32,503 bases of DNA from Deltaproteobacteria bacterium (GCA_013151635.1 JAADHV010000082.1:1-32503); one strand, 5' to 3'; numbered from the stretch's first letter, positions 8,267 to 16,670 are shown. Program-made: numbers and translations. The notes: generated by a model from the letters alone, not told the origin.

Positions 8267-9846
8267 TGAGAGTTCTTGTCAGCGATAAAATGGGGGAAGC
8301 CGGTCTTAAGATATTTGAAAACCAGGAAGGAATTGAACTTGATGTAAAAACAGGTCTTTTGCCCGAAGAATTAAAAGAAATTATCGGGCAGTATGATGCC
8401 CTGGCCATCCGGAGTGCCACTAAAGTTACAAAAGAGCTTCTTGAAGCTGCAACAAATTTAAAAGTCATTGCAAGGGCCGGGATCGGACTTGACAATGTGG
8501 ATATTGACGAAGCCACCAAAAAGGGAGTGGCGGTCATGAATACCCCGGGTGGAAATACGGTGACAACTGCCGAACATGCCATTGCCATGATGATGGCGTT
8601 GACCAGGAATATCCCCCGTGGCACCCAGTCCTTAAAGGAAGGTAAATGGGAGAAAAAACTGCTCCAGGGAAGGGAAATCAGCCATAAGGTATATGGGGTG
8701 ATCGGGTTTGGAAATATCGGTTCCATTGCTGCAAGTCTTGCCAAAGGATTGCGCATGAAAGTGATTGTATTTGATCCCAATATTTCTTCGGGCCATATTG
8801 AAAAAGCGGGATTTGAAAGCGTTTCTTTAGATGAATTGTATGAACGGTCGGATTATATCACCATCCATGTGCCTAAGATGGATGCCACAGTTGATCTGCT
8901 TGATGCGGAGGCGTTTGAAAAAATGAAAGACGGTGTCATGGTTATTAATTGCGCAAGGGGAGGCATCATAAACGAGTCTGCCCTTTATGATGCCATTCAG
9001 GCCGGCAAGGTGGCAGGTGCTGCCCTTGACGTTTTTTCCACCGAACCTCCCGGAGATCATCCTTTGCTGACACTCGACCATGTGATTGCCACTCCTCATC
9101 TTGGTGCTTCAACCAAAGAGGCCCAGACCAATGTAGCTGTTGCAGCGGCTAACCAGATCATAGCCTACCTGCTTGAGGACACTGTTATTAATGCAGTTAA
9201 TGTCCCGTCTGTTACAGGAGAGGTCTTAAAACAGCTTAAACCTTTTTTATTCCTTGCGGAAAAAATGGGTATCATGCAGGCACAGATCACAAAAGGCGGG
9301 ATTAAGGAAATCAATATTGAATATATCGGCAAATTCCCTGATCTGGATTTAAAACCCATTACCATTTCAGGTGTAAAAGGCCTGCTTGCGGAATTTATCC
9401 GGCACGAGGTCAATTTAGTTAATGCCATTTCTCTTGCCAATGAAATGGGAATAAAAATTTCTGAATCAACCTCAAATGAAGCAGGAAACTTTTTAAACCT
9501 TATACGGATTACAATTGTGTCCGAACAAGAAACCAACATCCTTGAAGGAACAATTTTTGGCAAGGATGAAGCAAGGATTGTCAGGATTAACAAGTTCCGG
9601 TTAGAGGTCATCCCGGAAGGCCACCTCGGGCTGATCCACAATGTTGATAAACCAGGTTCCATCGGCTCCATGGGCGTGACCCTTGGAAAACATAATATTA
9701 ATATTTCCCGCATGATGGTAGGAAGAGAGGAAGACGGCGAAAGGAATATTATTTTTTTATGCACAGATACGCCTGTTCCTCCTGAAGTAGTAAAAGAAAT
9801 TGAAGACCAGGACCTTGTCATCAGTATGACAACCTTTGAATTGTAG
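8266..9846 (+). CDS. serA: D-3-phosphoglycerate dehydrogenase, long ACT-domain form
   Basis: First enzyme of the phosphorylated serine pathway: it oxidises 3-phosphoglycerate to 3-phosphohydroxypyruvate with NAD. Substrate-domain motifs are followed by the nucleotide-binding loop GFGNIG (147-152), the catalytic set R231 (NCARGG), E260 (STEPP) and H278 (TPHLGAS), then the extra allosteric-substrate-binding domain (about 320-450) and a C-terminal ACT domain (about 455-526) that usually senses serine. The length of 526 residues fits the long type seen in Bacillus and Mycobacterium. It overlaps serC by one base and is followed two bases later by a FAD/Fe-S dehydrogenase. Feedback control by serine is known for the family and inferred here. 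Confidence 0.96.
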   Translation: MRVLVSDKMGEAGLKIFENQEGIELDVKTGLLPEELKEIIGQYDALAIRSATKVTKELLEAATNLKVIARAGIGLDNVDIDEATKKGVAVMNTPGGNTVTTAEHAIAMMMALTRNIPRGTQSLKEGKWEKKLLQGREISHKVYGVIGFGNIGSIAASLAKGLRMKVIVFDPNISSGHIEKAGFESVSLDELYERSDYITIHVPKMDATVDLLDAEAFEKMKDGVMVINCARGGIINESALYDAIQAGKVAGAALDVFSTEPPGDHPLLTLDHVIATPHLGASTKEAQTNVAVAAANQIIAYLLEDTVINAVNVPSVTGEVLKQLKPFLFLAEKMGIMQAQITKGGIKEINIEYIGKFPDLDLKPITISGVKGLLAEFIRHEVNLVNAISLANEMGIKISESTSNEAGNFLNLIRITIVSEQETNILEGTIFGKDEARIVRINKFRLEVIPEGHLGLIHNVDKPGSIGSMGVTLGKHNINISRMMVGREEDGERNIIFLCTDTPVPPEVVKEIEDQDLVISMTTFEL

Positions 9847-9848
9847 CA

Positions 9849-12800
9849 ATGATAGATCCGAAAAGAAAGATACCCTATAACTATACCTCGGCTGACGACA
9901 AACAGATAATCAAGCACCTTTTCGGATCTGAATTTTATAAGATTATAAAAAAACTTGACCCCCGGAAAGACACCGGCAGGTCTGCAAGGCTTTTGTACCG
10001 GTTCATGGGGGATCTGTTTATTATAAAGAGGAACCCGTTTCTTTTCCAGGAACTTGCGGAACACCCTTACTTGAGAAAGCGGTTGTTTTCTGAGTTTAAA
10101 AATGATCTTGCCATCATTGAAAACAATGCCAGGCAGGAAGATGTTTTAATTGTTCTGGAACTGTGCAGGAAAGAGCTTTCAAAGCTTTCAAGAAAAATTC
10201 ATGCCATACACTCTGACCAGAATAAAATCTTAAGGCATTTGTCACCCATTATCGGCAAAGCCAATATATATTTTGATCCGTTTAATATCACAGCCCATGC
10301 AACCGATGCCACTGACTGGAGACTTTATACACCGGTTGCAGTTTTAAGGCCGGATAAAGAATCCCAGGTGCCACAGCTTGTCAGAAGAATTCAAAAATTA
10401 GGATTTCATATCATCCCAAGGGGTGCAGGCACAGGACTTACAGGCGGGGCAACCCCGTTAACATCCACTTGTATCATGCTCAATACTGAGAAATTAAACC
10501 GGATTTCAGATATTGAAATTGAAAAAGATAAACAGGGTAACCCTTATGCTTCCATCAGGTTAGAAGCCGGGGTAATCACACAGGACGCCATTGACACGGC
10601 CAGAGACAGGGGATTTATTTTTGCCACAGACCCTACCAGCTCCTGGGCTTGTACCATTGGCGGGAATTTGTCTGAAAATGCGGGCGGGAAAACGGCTGTT
10701 TTATACGGAACCGCTATTGATAACGTGCTTTCCTACAAGATTACCATGCCGGATGCAGTGCCCTGCACAGTTAAACGAAGGGAGCATCCTTTAAGAAAAA
10801 CACTTCTCCAGAATACAATTGTTTTTGATATCTTTCATCCGGATGGCCAATTGGTACGGACGGTTACTCTCAAAGGGGATCAATTACGTAAAAAAGGCCT
10901 TGGAAAAGATGTTACCAATAAAACCTTAAACGGGCTTTTGGGTATTCAAAAAGAAGGATGCGATGGTATTATTACTTCTGCCAGGTTTATTTTATATCCG
11001 AAATTCCAGTTTAAAAAGACTTTTTGCATTGAATTTTTCGGCAATGACATGACCCAGGCAGGCCAGGTTATTGCCGCTGTCTGTGAGGCATTTGCTTCAG
11101 GCACTTCTGACCGGGGACCTTTTTTAATGGCTCTTGAACATTTTGACGAAGAATATGTCAAGGCCATTAAATACAAGACCAAAACATCCGTGGGAGCCCG
11201 TCTTATTGCTGTTTTGCTCGTTGATATGGTTTCAAATGACCAGGGCTTGCTGAAAAACGGGGTTAAAACGCTTGAAGCACTACTCGAACCCTTTGACAAG
11301 ACGGGTTTAACAATTGCCAAAGATGATCAGGAAGCTGAAAGATACTGGCAGGACAGGAAACGCCTGGGGGCGATTGCAGCCCATACCAATGCATTCAAGC
11401 TCAATGAAGATATTGTCCTGCCCATTGGCTCCCTGGCAGGATTTGCAAAGTTTGTCGATCAATATAACCTTGAAGAAAAAAAATTCAATCAAATCAAAAT
11501 CATTCAAAACATTATTGATTATCTTGATACTGCCATACCGCAGTCCGACCCTGAGTTACTGCAAAAAAGGGTGGGGCAGGCAAAGGATCTTGCCTACCGG
11601 ACAAGAAAAAAACTTGAAATTGCCTCCAGGGATGCCCTTGAAGCCTCGATTCATGCTAAAAATTTTTTCAGGGAGGTGACTGACAATTTACACGGATATA
11701 CACGTGTGATTGAAAATGTGTCAAAAGTGTATGAAAAAACAAAGGCAAGGCTTATTGTCATTGCCACCCATATGCATGCAGGTGACGGCAATGTGCATGT
11801 CAATATCCCGGTTTTTTCAAATGACCGCCAAATGATGGAAAGAGCAAATTTTACGGCCGATAAAATAATGGCAGAGGCGGTCCGTTTGAAAGGGGCTGTT
11901 TCAGGCGAGCATGGGATAGGGATTACAAAAATCAAGCACCTGGATCAACAAAGATTAAAAGATTTTTTTGATTACCGGCAAACAGTCGATCCCAAGGGCC
12001 TGATGAATCCTGAGAAACTCATGGACCAGGCTATTATTGAAAAAGTTTTCACACCGTCATTTAACCTTTTTGAGATAGAAGCCAGAATATTGAAACACGG
12101 CTCTTTATCCGAGCTTGCCGGGAATATTGCCAATTGTGTCAGGTGTGGAAGATGCAAGCCTGAGTGCCCTGTGTTTTTCCCCGGGAAAAACATGTTTTTT
12201 CACCCGAAAAATAAAAATTTATCCATCGGTGCATTAATTGAAGCCTTGCTTTATATCACCCAGAGAACCCAGTCAACCGGATTCCGGGTGCTTAAAAATA
12301 TTGAACAAATAGCTGATCACTGTACAATTTGCCACAAATGTTTTATAAAGTGTCCTGTTAATATCGATTCCGGGCAGATATCTGTAAAAGTGCGTGATAT
12401 CCTGCAAAATATGGGATTTAAGCATAGCTCTTCTGCAACCCGTCTTACCTTGACCTATCTTTCAAGTAAGAATAAGATTTTAAACCCGGTTTTGAGAACA
12501 TCTCTTTTAGGACTTGGCGGAAGAGCTCAGCGCGCAGCCACAAGAGTTTTATCTCCTCTTAAAAAAAATAAAAGCCTGAACCAAACAAACTGGTATCAAT
12601 TGCTTCAATCTCCTGTTGCAAAACCTGGCTCAAGAACCTTAAGGGCTTTTTTGCCGGGAACAAACAAAAATCAAGCCGTTATTCTTGACCCTGCAGGAAC
12701 GATTCAATCCACTGTTTTTTATTTTCCGGGATGCGGCAGTGAGCGAGTGTTTTCCTTCATATCAATGGCTTCAATTTTCCTGCTGCTGGAAAACCATAAC

Positions 12801-13454
12801 CGTGTTATTCTGCCACCGCCTTATATGTGCTGCGGTTATCCTTTTCTTGTTAATGCCAGGAAAAAAGAACACGACAGGATAATGCTTGAAAATATCATTA
12901 TCCTGACCCAGATCAGGAAAATGTTTGAAGACCTCTCATTTGATGCCTGCATTGTCAGTTGCGGAACCTGCATGGAATCTTTAAATGAAATCGATATGAC
13001 CCGGATATTTGACTGTTCCGTGCAGGATATTTCAGAATATATACTGAAAAGAGATCATACAATTCAATTAAACCACAATTACCTGTACCATGCCCCCTGT
13101 CATGACTCTTTAAATGATAATGCCGTGGCCTTGTTAAACTCCTGCTGCAAGGGCGGAGCGATTCAAAAAATACCCTGTTGCTGCTCGGAAGCCGGTACAA
13201 TGGCACTTTCAAGACCGGACATTTCAAATGCCCTGTTAGAAAGAAAAAAAATAGCAATAAAAAAAGAAACCGGGGAAAACCCGATAAGGATATTAACCAA
13301 TTGCCCTTCATGCCTGCAGGGCCTTGGACGGCACAGGAGGCCAAAATTAAAACCCATTCATCTGGCCTGCGAACTGGCTTTCATTAAAGGCAAAAAAAAT
13401 TGGGAAAAAAAGTTCAAACAGCTTTTGCTTAAAAACAAGGTGATTACTTTTTAA
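9849..13454 (+). CDS. Giant FAD/Fe-S 2-hydroxyacid dehydrogenase (DUF3683, GlcD-like, CCG)
   Basis: A 1201-residue fusion. Residues 1-130 form an N-terminal region like DUF3683. Residues about 140-380 are a PCMH FAD-binding domain with RGAGTGLTGGA at 191-201. A FAD-oxidase C-terminal domain follows, with HMHAGDGNVHVN near 640 and SGEHGIGITK. Two ferredoxin-type clusters come next, CVRCGRCKPECP near 763 and CTICHKCFIKCP near 825, then two CCG domains (GCGSERV near 961, CCGYPF near 994, CCCSEAGT near 1107, CPSC near 1155). It thus joins GlcD-type and GlcF-type parts in one chain and should oxidise a D-2-hydroxyacid and pass electrons to quinone or a hydrophilic carrier. The start is two bases after serA with no clear Shine-Dalgarno, so coupling is likely. 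Candidate substrates are D-lactate, glycolate or D-2-hydroxyglutarate; the last is favoured by context only. Confidence 0.88.
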   Translation: MIDPKRKIPYNYTSADDKQIIKHLFGSEFYKIIKKLDPRKDTGRSARLLYRFMGDLFIIKRNPFLFQELAEHPYLRKRLFSEFKNDLAIIENNARQEDVLIVLELCRKELSKLSRKIHAIHSDQNKILRHLSPIIGKANIYFDPFNITAHATDATDWRLYTPVAVLRPDKESQVPQLVRRIQKLGFHIIPRGAGTGLTGGATPLTSTCIMLNTEKLNRISDIEIEKDKQGNPYASIRLEAGVITQDAIDTARDRGFIFATDPTSSWACTIGGNLSENAGGKTAVLYGTAIDNVLSYKITMPDAVPCTVKRREHPLRKTLLQNTIVFDIFHPDGQLVRTVTLKGDQLRKKGLGKDVTNKTLNGLLGIQKEGCDGIITSARFILYPKFQFKKTFCIEFFGNDMTQAGQVIAAVCEAFASGTSDRGPFLMALEHFDEEYVKAIKYKTKTSVGARLIAVLLVDMVSNDQGLLKNGVKTLEALLEPFDKTGLTIAKDDQEAERYWQDRKRLGAIAAHTNAFKLNEDIVLPIGSLAGFAKFVDQYNLEEKKFNQIKIIQNIIDYLDTAIPQSDPELLQKRVGQAKDLAYRTRKKLEIASRDALEASIHAKNFFREVTDNLHGYTRVIENVSKVYEKTKARLIVIATHMHAGDGNVHVNIPVFSNDRQMMERANFTADKIMAEAVRLKGAVSGEHGIGITKIKHLDQQRLKDFFDYRQTVDPKGLMNPEKLMDQAIIEKVFTPSFNLFEIEARILKHGSLSELAGNIANCVRCGRCKPECPVFFPGKNMFFHPKNKNLSIGALIEALLYITQRTQSTGFRVLKNIEQIADHCTICHKCFIKCPVNIDSGQISVKVRDILQNMGFKHSSSATRLTLTYLSSKNKILNPVLRTSLLGLGGRAQRAATRVLSPLKKNKSLNQTNWYQLLQSPVAKPGSRTLRAFLPGTNKNQAVILDPAGTIQSTVFYFPGCGSERVFSFISMASIFLLLENHNRVILPPPYMCCGYPFLVNARKKEHDRIMLENIIILTQIRKMFEDLSFDACIVSCGTCMESLNEIDMTRIFDCSVQDISEYILKRDHTIQLNHNYLYHAPCHDSLNDNAVALLNSCCKGGAIQKIPCCCSEAGTMALSRPDISNALLERKKIAIKKETGENPIRILTNCPSCLQGLGRHRRPKLKPIHLACELAFIKGKKNWEKKFKQLLLKNKVITF

Positions 13455-13455
13455 T

Positions 13456-14169
13456 ATGAACCTTGTAATTATAAAAAAAGAAGATTTTATTGACCAGGAT
13501 CATGTCATCTTGAAAGGCAGGCGGTTCCGGCATTTAATTTCAGTAAACAAGGTTGTAAAAAAGGATCAACTGGCGTGCGGCCTTTTGAATGGCAAAGTCG
13601 GCACGGGGTGTATTACAATTTTATCTGATACATTTATTGAAATGGAAATCAGCCTTGAAAATGACCCGCCCGCTCCCTTGCCGTTGACACTTGTCCTGGC
13701 TCTTCCCAGGCCGAAAATGTTAAAAAGGATCATACAAAGCGTTACAAGTCTTGGGGTAAAAAAAATTTATCTTATCAATTCATGGCGGGTAGAAAAAAGT
13801 TTCTGGCAAAGTCCTGTGCTTCAAGACGACTGTCTTAAAAAAGACATGATCCTTGGATTGGAACAATGCCGGGATACAATATTACCACGGGTTTATAAAA
13901 AAAGATTTTTCACCCGGTTTGTAAAAGAAGAACTGCCGTTAATTTCAAAAAACAGTTTATGTATTACCGCCCACCCTAAATCGGGCAAGAACTGTCCCTG
14001 TGGTGTGAATCAACCCACTACACTTGTGATGGGGCCGGAAGGGGGTTTTATTGACATTGAAGTTGAAACACTTGAAAAGGCGGGATTTTTTCCCTGCCAC
14101 ATTGGAAAAAGGATTTTAAAGGTTGAAACTGCTGTGATATATTTAATTTCAAGATTATATCCTGCATAG
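13456..14169 (+). CDS. rsmE: 16S rRNA (uracil1498-N3)-methyltransferase
   Basis: SPOUT-class methyltransferase that makes m3U1498 in 16S rRNA using S-adenosylmethionine. An N-terminal PUA-like domain contains RRFRHLISVNKVVKKD. The SPOUT fold then shows ALPRPKMLKRIIQSVTSLGV, a divergent EQCRD segment, the knot motif MGPEGGF, and the C-terminal LKVETAVIYLISRL, which corresponds to the usual LRxETA. The 237 residues match the family. It starts one base after the preceding stop codon, so it belongs to the same operon. The EQCRDT segment stands where many homologues have EQSGR; this is minor divergence. Confidence 0.92.
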   Translation: MNLVIIKKEDFIDQDHVILKGRRFRHLISVNKVVKKDQLACGLLNGKVGTGCITILSDTFIEMEISLENDPPAPLPLTLVLALPRPKMLKRIIQSVTSLGVKKIYLINSWRVEKSFWQSPVLQDDCLKKDMILGLEQCRDTILPRVYKKRFFTRFVKEELPLISKNSLCITAHPKSGKNCPCGVNQPTTLVMGPEGGFIDIEVETLEKAGFFPCHIGKRILKVETAVIYLISRLYPA

Positions 14170-14182
14170 AAAGGAAACAATA

Positions 14183-14350
14183 ATGACTGATAAAAAGAAA
14201 ATCGACAAAGAACGGCAAATGTCCTATGACAGCTTACCCCCAAATATTAAAGACAGTTTGACCGAGGAAGAAAAGCAATTGTTTTTAACGGCTGAAAAAT
14301 GGCCGGATTCCCTGTTTGAAAAGCTGGAAGAATTTATTGTCAAAGATTAA
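14183..14350 (+). CDS. Small acidic protein downstream of rsmE, unknown function
   Basis: A 55-residue ORF starting MTDKKKIDKERQMSYDSLP and ending FEKLEEFIVKD. AAGGA lies about eight bases before the ATG, and the gene begins 13 bases after rsmE, so it is probably the last cistron of that operon. The protein is highly charged with no cysteines or membrane segment. A mostly helical fold is likely, with a central TEEEKQLFLTAEKWPDSLF stretch. I do not recognise a family. Its end abuts the group II intron relic, so the C-terminus could have been altered by that insertion. Confidence 0.65.
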   Translation: MTDKKKIDKERQMSYDSLPPNIKDSLTEEEKQLFLTAEKWPDSLFEKLEEFIVKD

Positions 14351-14381
14351 TTGCTTTCTGGCTTCGGTTTTATTCAGCCTT

Positions 14382-14440
14382 TGAAATGCTTGAGCCGTAT
14401 GTCGGGAAATTGCCACGTACGGTTCTGAGGCAGGAAAGGA
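14382..14440 (+). mobile_element. Relic of a group II intron: domain V and part of VI
   Basis: Bases 14392-14425 match a group II intron domain V in length (34) and form. The lower stem GAGCCGTATG / CGTACGGTTC pairs over all ten positions, the AGC catalytic triad is present, a two-base bulge (CA) lies on the 3' side, and a GAAA tetraloop sits at 14406-14409. The short upper stem is decayed (two G-T pairs and one T-C mismatch). TGAAATGCT before it and TGAGGCAGGAAAGG after it fit the domain IV-V and V-VI joins. No reverse transcriptase ORF and no domains I-III are nearby, so this is a fragment that cannot move by itself. Confidence 0.8.
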
Positions 14441-14444
14441 AAAG

Positions 14445-15512
14445 ATGAGATTTAATAAAACAGCGTTATTCGTAATTTCAGTAATATTTCTATTCCATGA
14501 TTGTCCTGCATTTACACAAGATAATATACCGCCAAGTAATTTGCCTGTTAGAAATAAGATAGTAGTATCTTCTGCTTCAACTCCTTTTGAAAGCAATGGA
14601 GATTTATGGTTCTCTGCCTGGGCAGATGACGATAGCATTTTTTTGACCTGGGGGGACGGATTTGGCGTTAACTTACACAATAAGCCTCCTTATTCTCATA
14701 ATGGGTTAGCATTATTGCATGGGGATGCGCCTCGCTTTAAAGCTGAAATAGTCAAAAATTATATGCCTCTGTCGGATAAGAAAAATAATTCTAAGCCAAC
14801 AAGCCTGCTTTTCCAAAATGAGAAACTCTATGCAGCAATTCATTATCCTCTTTTATTTCCAAACACAGGATTTATTGCTTATTCCGATGATTATGGCAAA
14901 ACATTTAATTACAATATCAATAGCCCCTGGACAAAAGAAAACAAAAGTAACTTTATCTGCCGAATATTTATAAATATGGGGAGAGACTATGGTCTTAACA
15001 AAGACGGGTATGTTTACTCTTTCGGGATTGGCAGTGAAATAAAATGGCATGGACCGATATATTTATCACGGGTTAAAAAAGATAGTATCTTAAACTATTC
15101 TGCATGGGAATATTTAGTGGAAATAAACAATGAAGGCCACCCGCTTTGGGATAAAGACCAGTCAAAAGCCTTTGCACTTCCAGGAATTTCTTCAGAAATG
15201 TTATTTTCGGCAGCATACCATCCAGGGCTGAAGCGGTTTATAATTTTAACTGCTAATTTTCACAGCGGAGAACTTTATATGGCAAGAACACCCTGGGGCC
15301 CCTGGGAGTATGTGGGGAAATGGTTTGAAGGAATAGATTCTGAATGGTTCAGCAGCTACATGCCGGGCATTATTCCCAAAAACATGGGTGACAATAGTTT
15401 TTACTTCGCTGTAGCAGGCAGAGAGCCAAATAAGAATGGACATCCATCTGATAAAAAATATCGTTTTCGATTAGGAAAAATTACAATTATATCAAATAGC
15501 CAGCAAAATTAA
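14445..15512 (+). CDS. Secreted DUF4185-like beta-propeller protein
   Basis: A 355-residue protein with a signal peptide (MRFNK, hydrophobic stretch, likely cut near CPAFTQ). The mature part has motifs typical of five-bladed, glycosidase-like propellers: WADDDSIFLTWGDGFGVN, IAYSDDYGKTFNY, ARTPWGPWEYVG and WFSSYMPGI. This most resembles DUF4185, a family that includes some arabinan-cleaving enzymes; a glycan-binding or glycan-cleaving role outside the cytoplasm is inference. The only ribosome binding site (AGGAAAGGA) lies within the 3' edge of the intron relic. No neighbour shares its direction downstream, so it looks like an inserted single gene. Confidence 0.65.
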   Translation: MRFNKTALFVISVIFLFHDCPAFTQDNIPPSNLPVRNKIVVSSASTPFESNGDLWFSAWADDDSIFLTWGDGFGVNLHNKPPYSHNGLALLHGDAPRFKAEIVKNYMPLSDKKNNSKPTSLLFQNEKLYAAIHYPLLFPNTGFIAYSDDYGKTFNYNINSPWTKENKSNFICRIFINMGRDYGLNKDGYVYSFGIGSEIKWHGPIYLSRVKKDSILNYSAWEYLVEINNEGHPLWDKDQSKAFALPGISSEMLFSAAYHPGLKRFIILTANFHSGELYMARTPWGPWEYVGKWFEGIDSEWFSSYMPGIIPKNMGDNSFYFAVAGREPNKNGHPSDKKYRFRLGKITIISNSQQN

Positions 15513-15585
15513 TCTCTAATTGTGATCATCCAGTGAGTCTCAGGAAACCTGTCAATTATGTTCTTGCAAAAAAAGTTTATTATTA

Positions 15586-15885
15586 TTATTTCTGAATTTT
15601 CAGTTCTTTAAATTTTTTTTGCAGGTTTCTGAGTTCTATGTACATTATGGATTTTGCATGATTTGCCACGATGGAAAGGGTTTTATTGATCTTTTCATTG
15701 CCTTCACTTGTTTGAAGACCATCTTTTATTTTTGAACCCTTGATAATTTTATTCACCCAGTCCTGTTCCGGTTCATCCCATATGGACTCCAAACGGTTTG
15801 CCAGCAAAGTCTTTATTTGTTCCACCATTGCTTCAATTTCTTTTTTTACGGCTTTTTCCGCAACTAATATAAGTTTTTCCCGCAT
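15586..15885 (-). CDS. Small helical protein, unknown function
   Basis: A 99-residue protein beginning MREKLILVAEKAVKKEIEA. AAGGAAGG stands six to eight bases before the ATG on the minus strand, which supports a real gene. It is rich in K, E, I and L with heptad-like stretches at both ends (about 1-35 and 75-97), so a helical hairpin or coiled coil is likely. There is no signal peptide, membrane helix or cysteine. I do not recognise the family. It converges on the DUF4185-like gene, 73 bases away, and is isolated upstream. Confidence 0.6.
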   Translation of the reverse strand: MREKLILVAEKAVKKEIEAMVEQIKTLLANRLESIWDEPEQDWVNKIIKGSKIKDGLQTSEGNEKINKTLSIVANHAKSIMYIELRNLQKKFKELKIQK

Positions 15886-16128
15886 AATATACCTTCCTTT
15901 GATTCAGGTTTTATTTTAGTTTATTCTTTTCATTTGAACAATCCGATTCAGTGTTGGAACCGGTCTTTTTTTGTTGAATATTTTTTATAAAAGATAAAAA
16001 TTATCATGCTTTCTATTTTTTTCAAAACATTGATATTCAGATTTTTTTGAAATGATTTAAGAGCCATTATATATGATTTTTTTATTTATTACAAAGTCTG
16101 TGAATAGTTTGTGCGTGCCATTTTAGGG
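15886..16128. other. AT-rich gap between two small minus-strand genes
   Basis: No ORF or RNA structure I can support. There are many T-runs on the plus strand. A TGGCACG on the minus strand at 16113-16119 resembles a sigma-54 -24 box but lacks the -12 GC. The promoter of the 99-residue gene should lie here, but no clear -35/-10 pair was found. Confidence 0.4.
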
Positions 16129-16245
16129 TCAGGAATAAAACCCATGGTTTGTGTGATGATAAGTATTATTATGAGTTTTTCTTGTCATCACTATGCGTTG
16201 CTTGTTGGTTTTGCCGTTACGAAGGCTTTGTAAAAAATCGTTCAT
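16129..16245 (-). CDS. Candidate 38-residue basic protein
   Basis: A short ORF starting MNDFLQSLRNGKTNKQR and ending HHTNHGFYS. Its support is an unusually strong ribosome binding site, AAGGAGGAG, about seven bases before the ATG on the minus strand. The peptide is basic (many K and R) and ends in a run of H, N, T and Y that looks like low-complexity sequence or a frameshifted tail. It may be a complete small protein or the broken start of a longer one. I do not recognise it with certainty. Confidence 0.4.
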   Translation of the reverse strand: MNDFLQSLRNGKTNKQRIVMTRKTHNNTYHHTNHGFYS

Positions 16246-16585
16246 ATAGCCAATCTCCTCCTTGAGCTATCTTAATTTCAATTATAAATAATTTAGTTTT
16301 AAAACTATTTGTAAAATGCTTGAAGAATTTAAATATGGCAAATGCGATTTCCGTGCCAAACAATATCTGTGTCAAGGCGTTAGAGATGAAGCCCACGCTG
16401 ACAACAGATTTCAAAAGCATATCATAGACAGGTTCCATATTATCGTGTTGACAGGTCGTTACAGAATCAAATTGTTTATAAAAATTTCCCATGGTGTAAG
16501 TATAAAACTTAAAAAATCTTCTCGATATTTCCTTGAATGAATAATTAATCTTTTCTGAAAAAAGGTTCCCTTTTGCTTGGAAAAA
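16246..16585. other. Intergenic stretch without a convincing gene
   Basis: Overlapping frames are open on both strands (minus 16624-16217, plus 16316-16540), but neither has a ribosome binding site or recognisable motifs. The stretch may be a long 5' region for the 38-residue minus-strand ORF, a decayed gene, or the site of an unrecognised RNA. Confidence 0.4.
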
Positions 16586-16594
16586 TGATAAAAT
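16586..16594 (+). promoter_or_regulatory. Possible extended -10 promoter for the ABC-F gene
   Basis: TGATAAAAT is an extended -10 element (TGn before TAAAAT, five of six to TATAAT). No good -35 box is seen. Initiation near 16601 would place the following hairpin inside a leader of about 70 bases. Confidence 0.35.
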
Positions 16595-16610
16595 AATACC
16601 GCTTTTTAAG

Positions 16611-16643
16611 CCACAGGACTCCATTCATTCCTGTGGTTTTTTT
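16611..16643 (+). terminator. Rho-independent terminator or attenuator before ABC-F gene
   Basis: CCACAGGA (16611-16618) pairs perfectly with TCCTGTGG (16629-16636) around a ten-base loop, followed at once by seven T. The T-run ends 27 bases before the ABC-F start codon. No plus-strand gene lies within 1 kb upstream to be terminated, so attenuation of the ABC-F transcript is a real option. Confidence 0.8.
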
Positions 16644-16670
16644 ATTGAATTTAAAGGAAACAAAACAACA

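Noticed and set aside
9165-10064. 299-residue minus-strand frame opposite serA and the FAD/Fe-S gene
   Set aside because: It lies antisense to highly conserved serA sequence and crosses a gene boundary; it is a long open frame without coding features.
16105-16125. TGGCACG on the minus strand as a sigma-54 promoter for the 99-residue gene
   Set aside because: The -12 element does not show GC at the required ten-base distance from GG.
16217-16624. 135-residue open frame on the minus strand and an overlapping 74-residue plus-strand frame (16316-16540)
   Set aside because: Neither has a ribosome binding site or a recognisable motif, and the minus frame runs through the start of the better supported 38-residue ORF and through the terminator hairpin.
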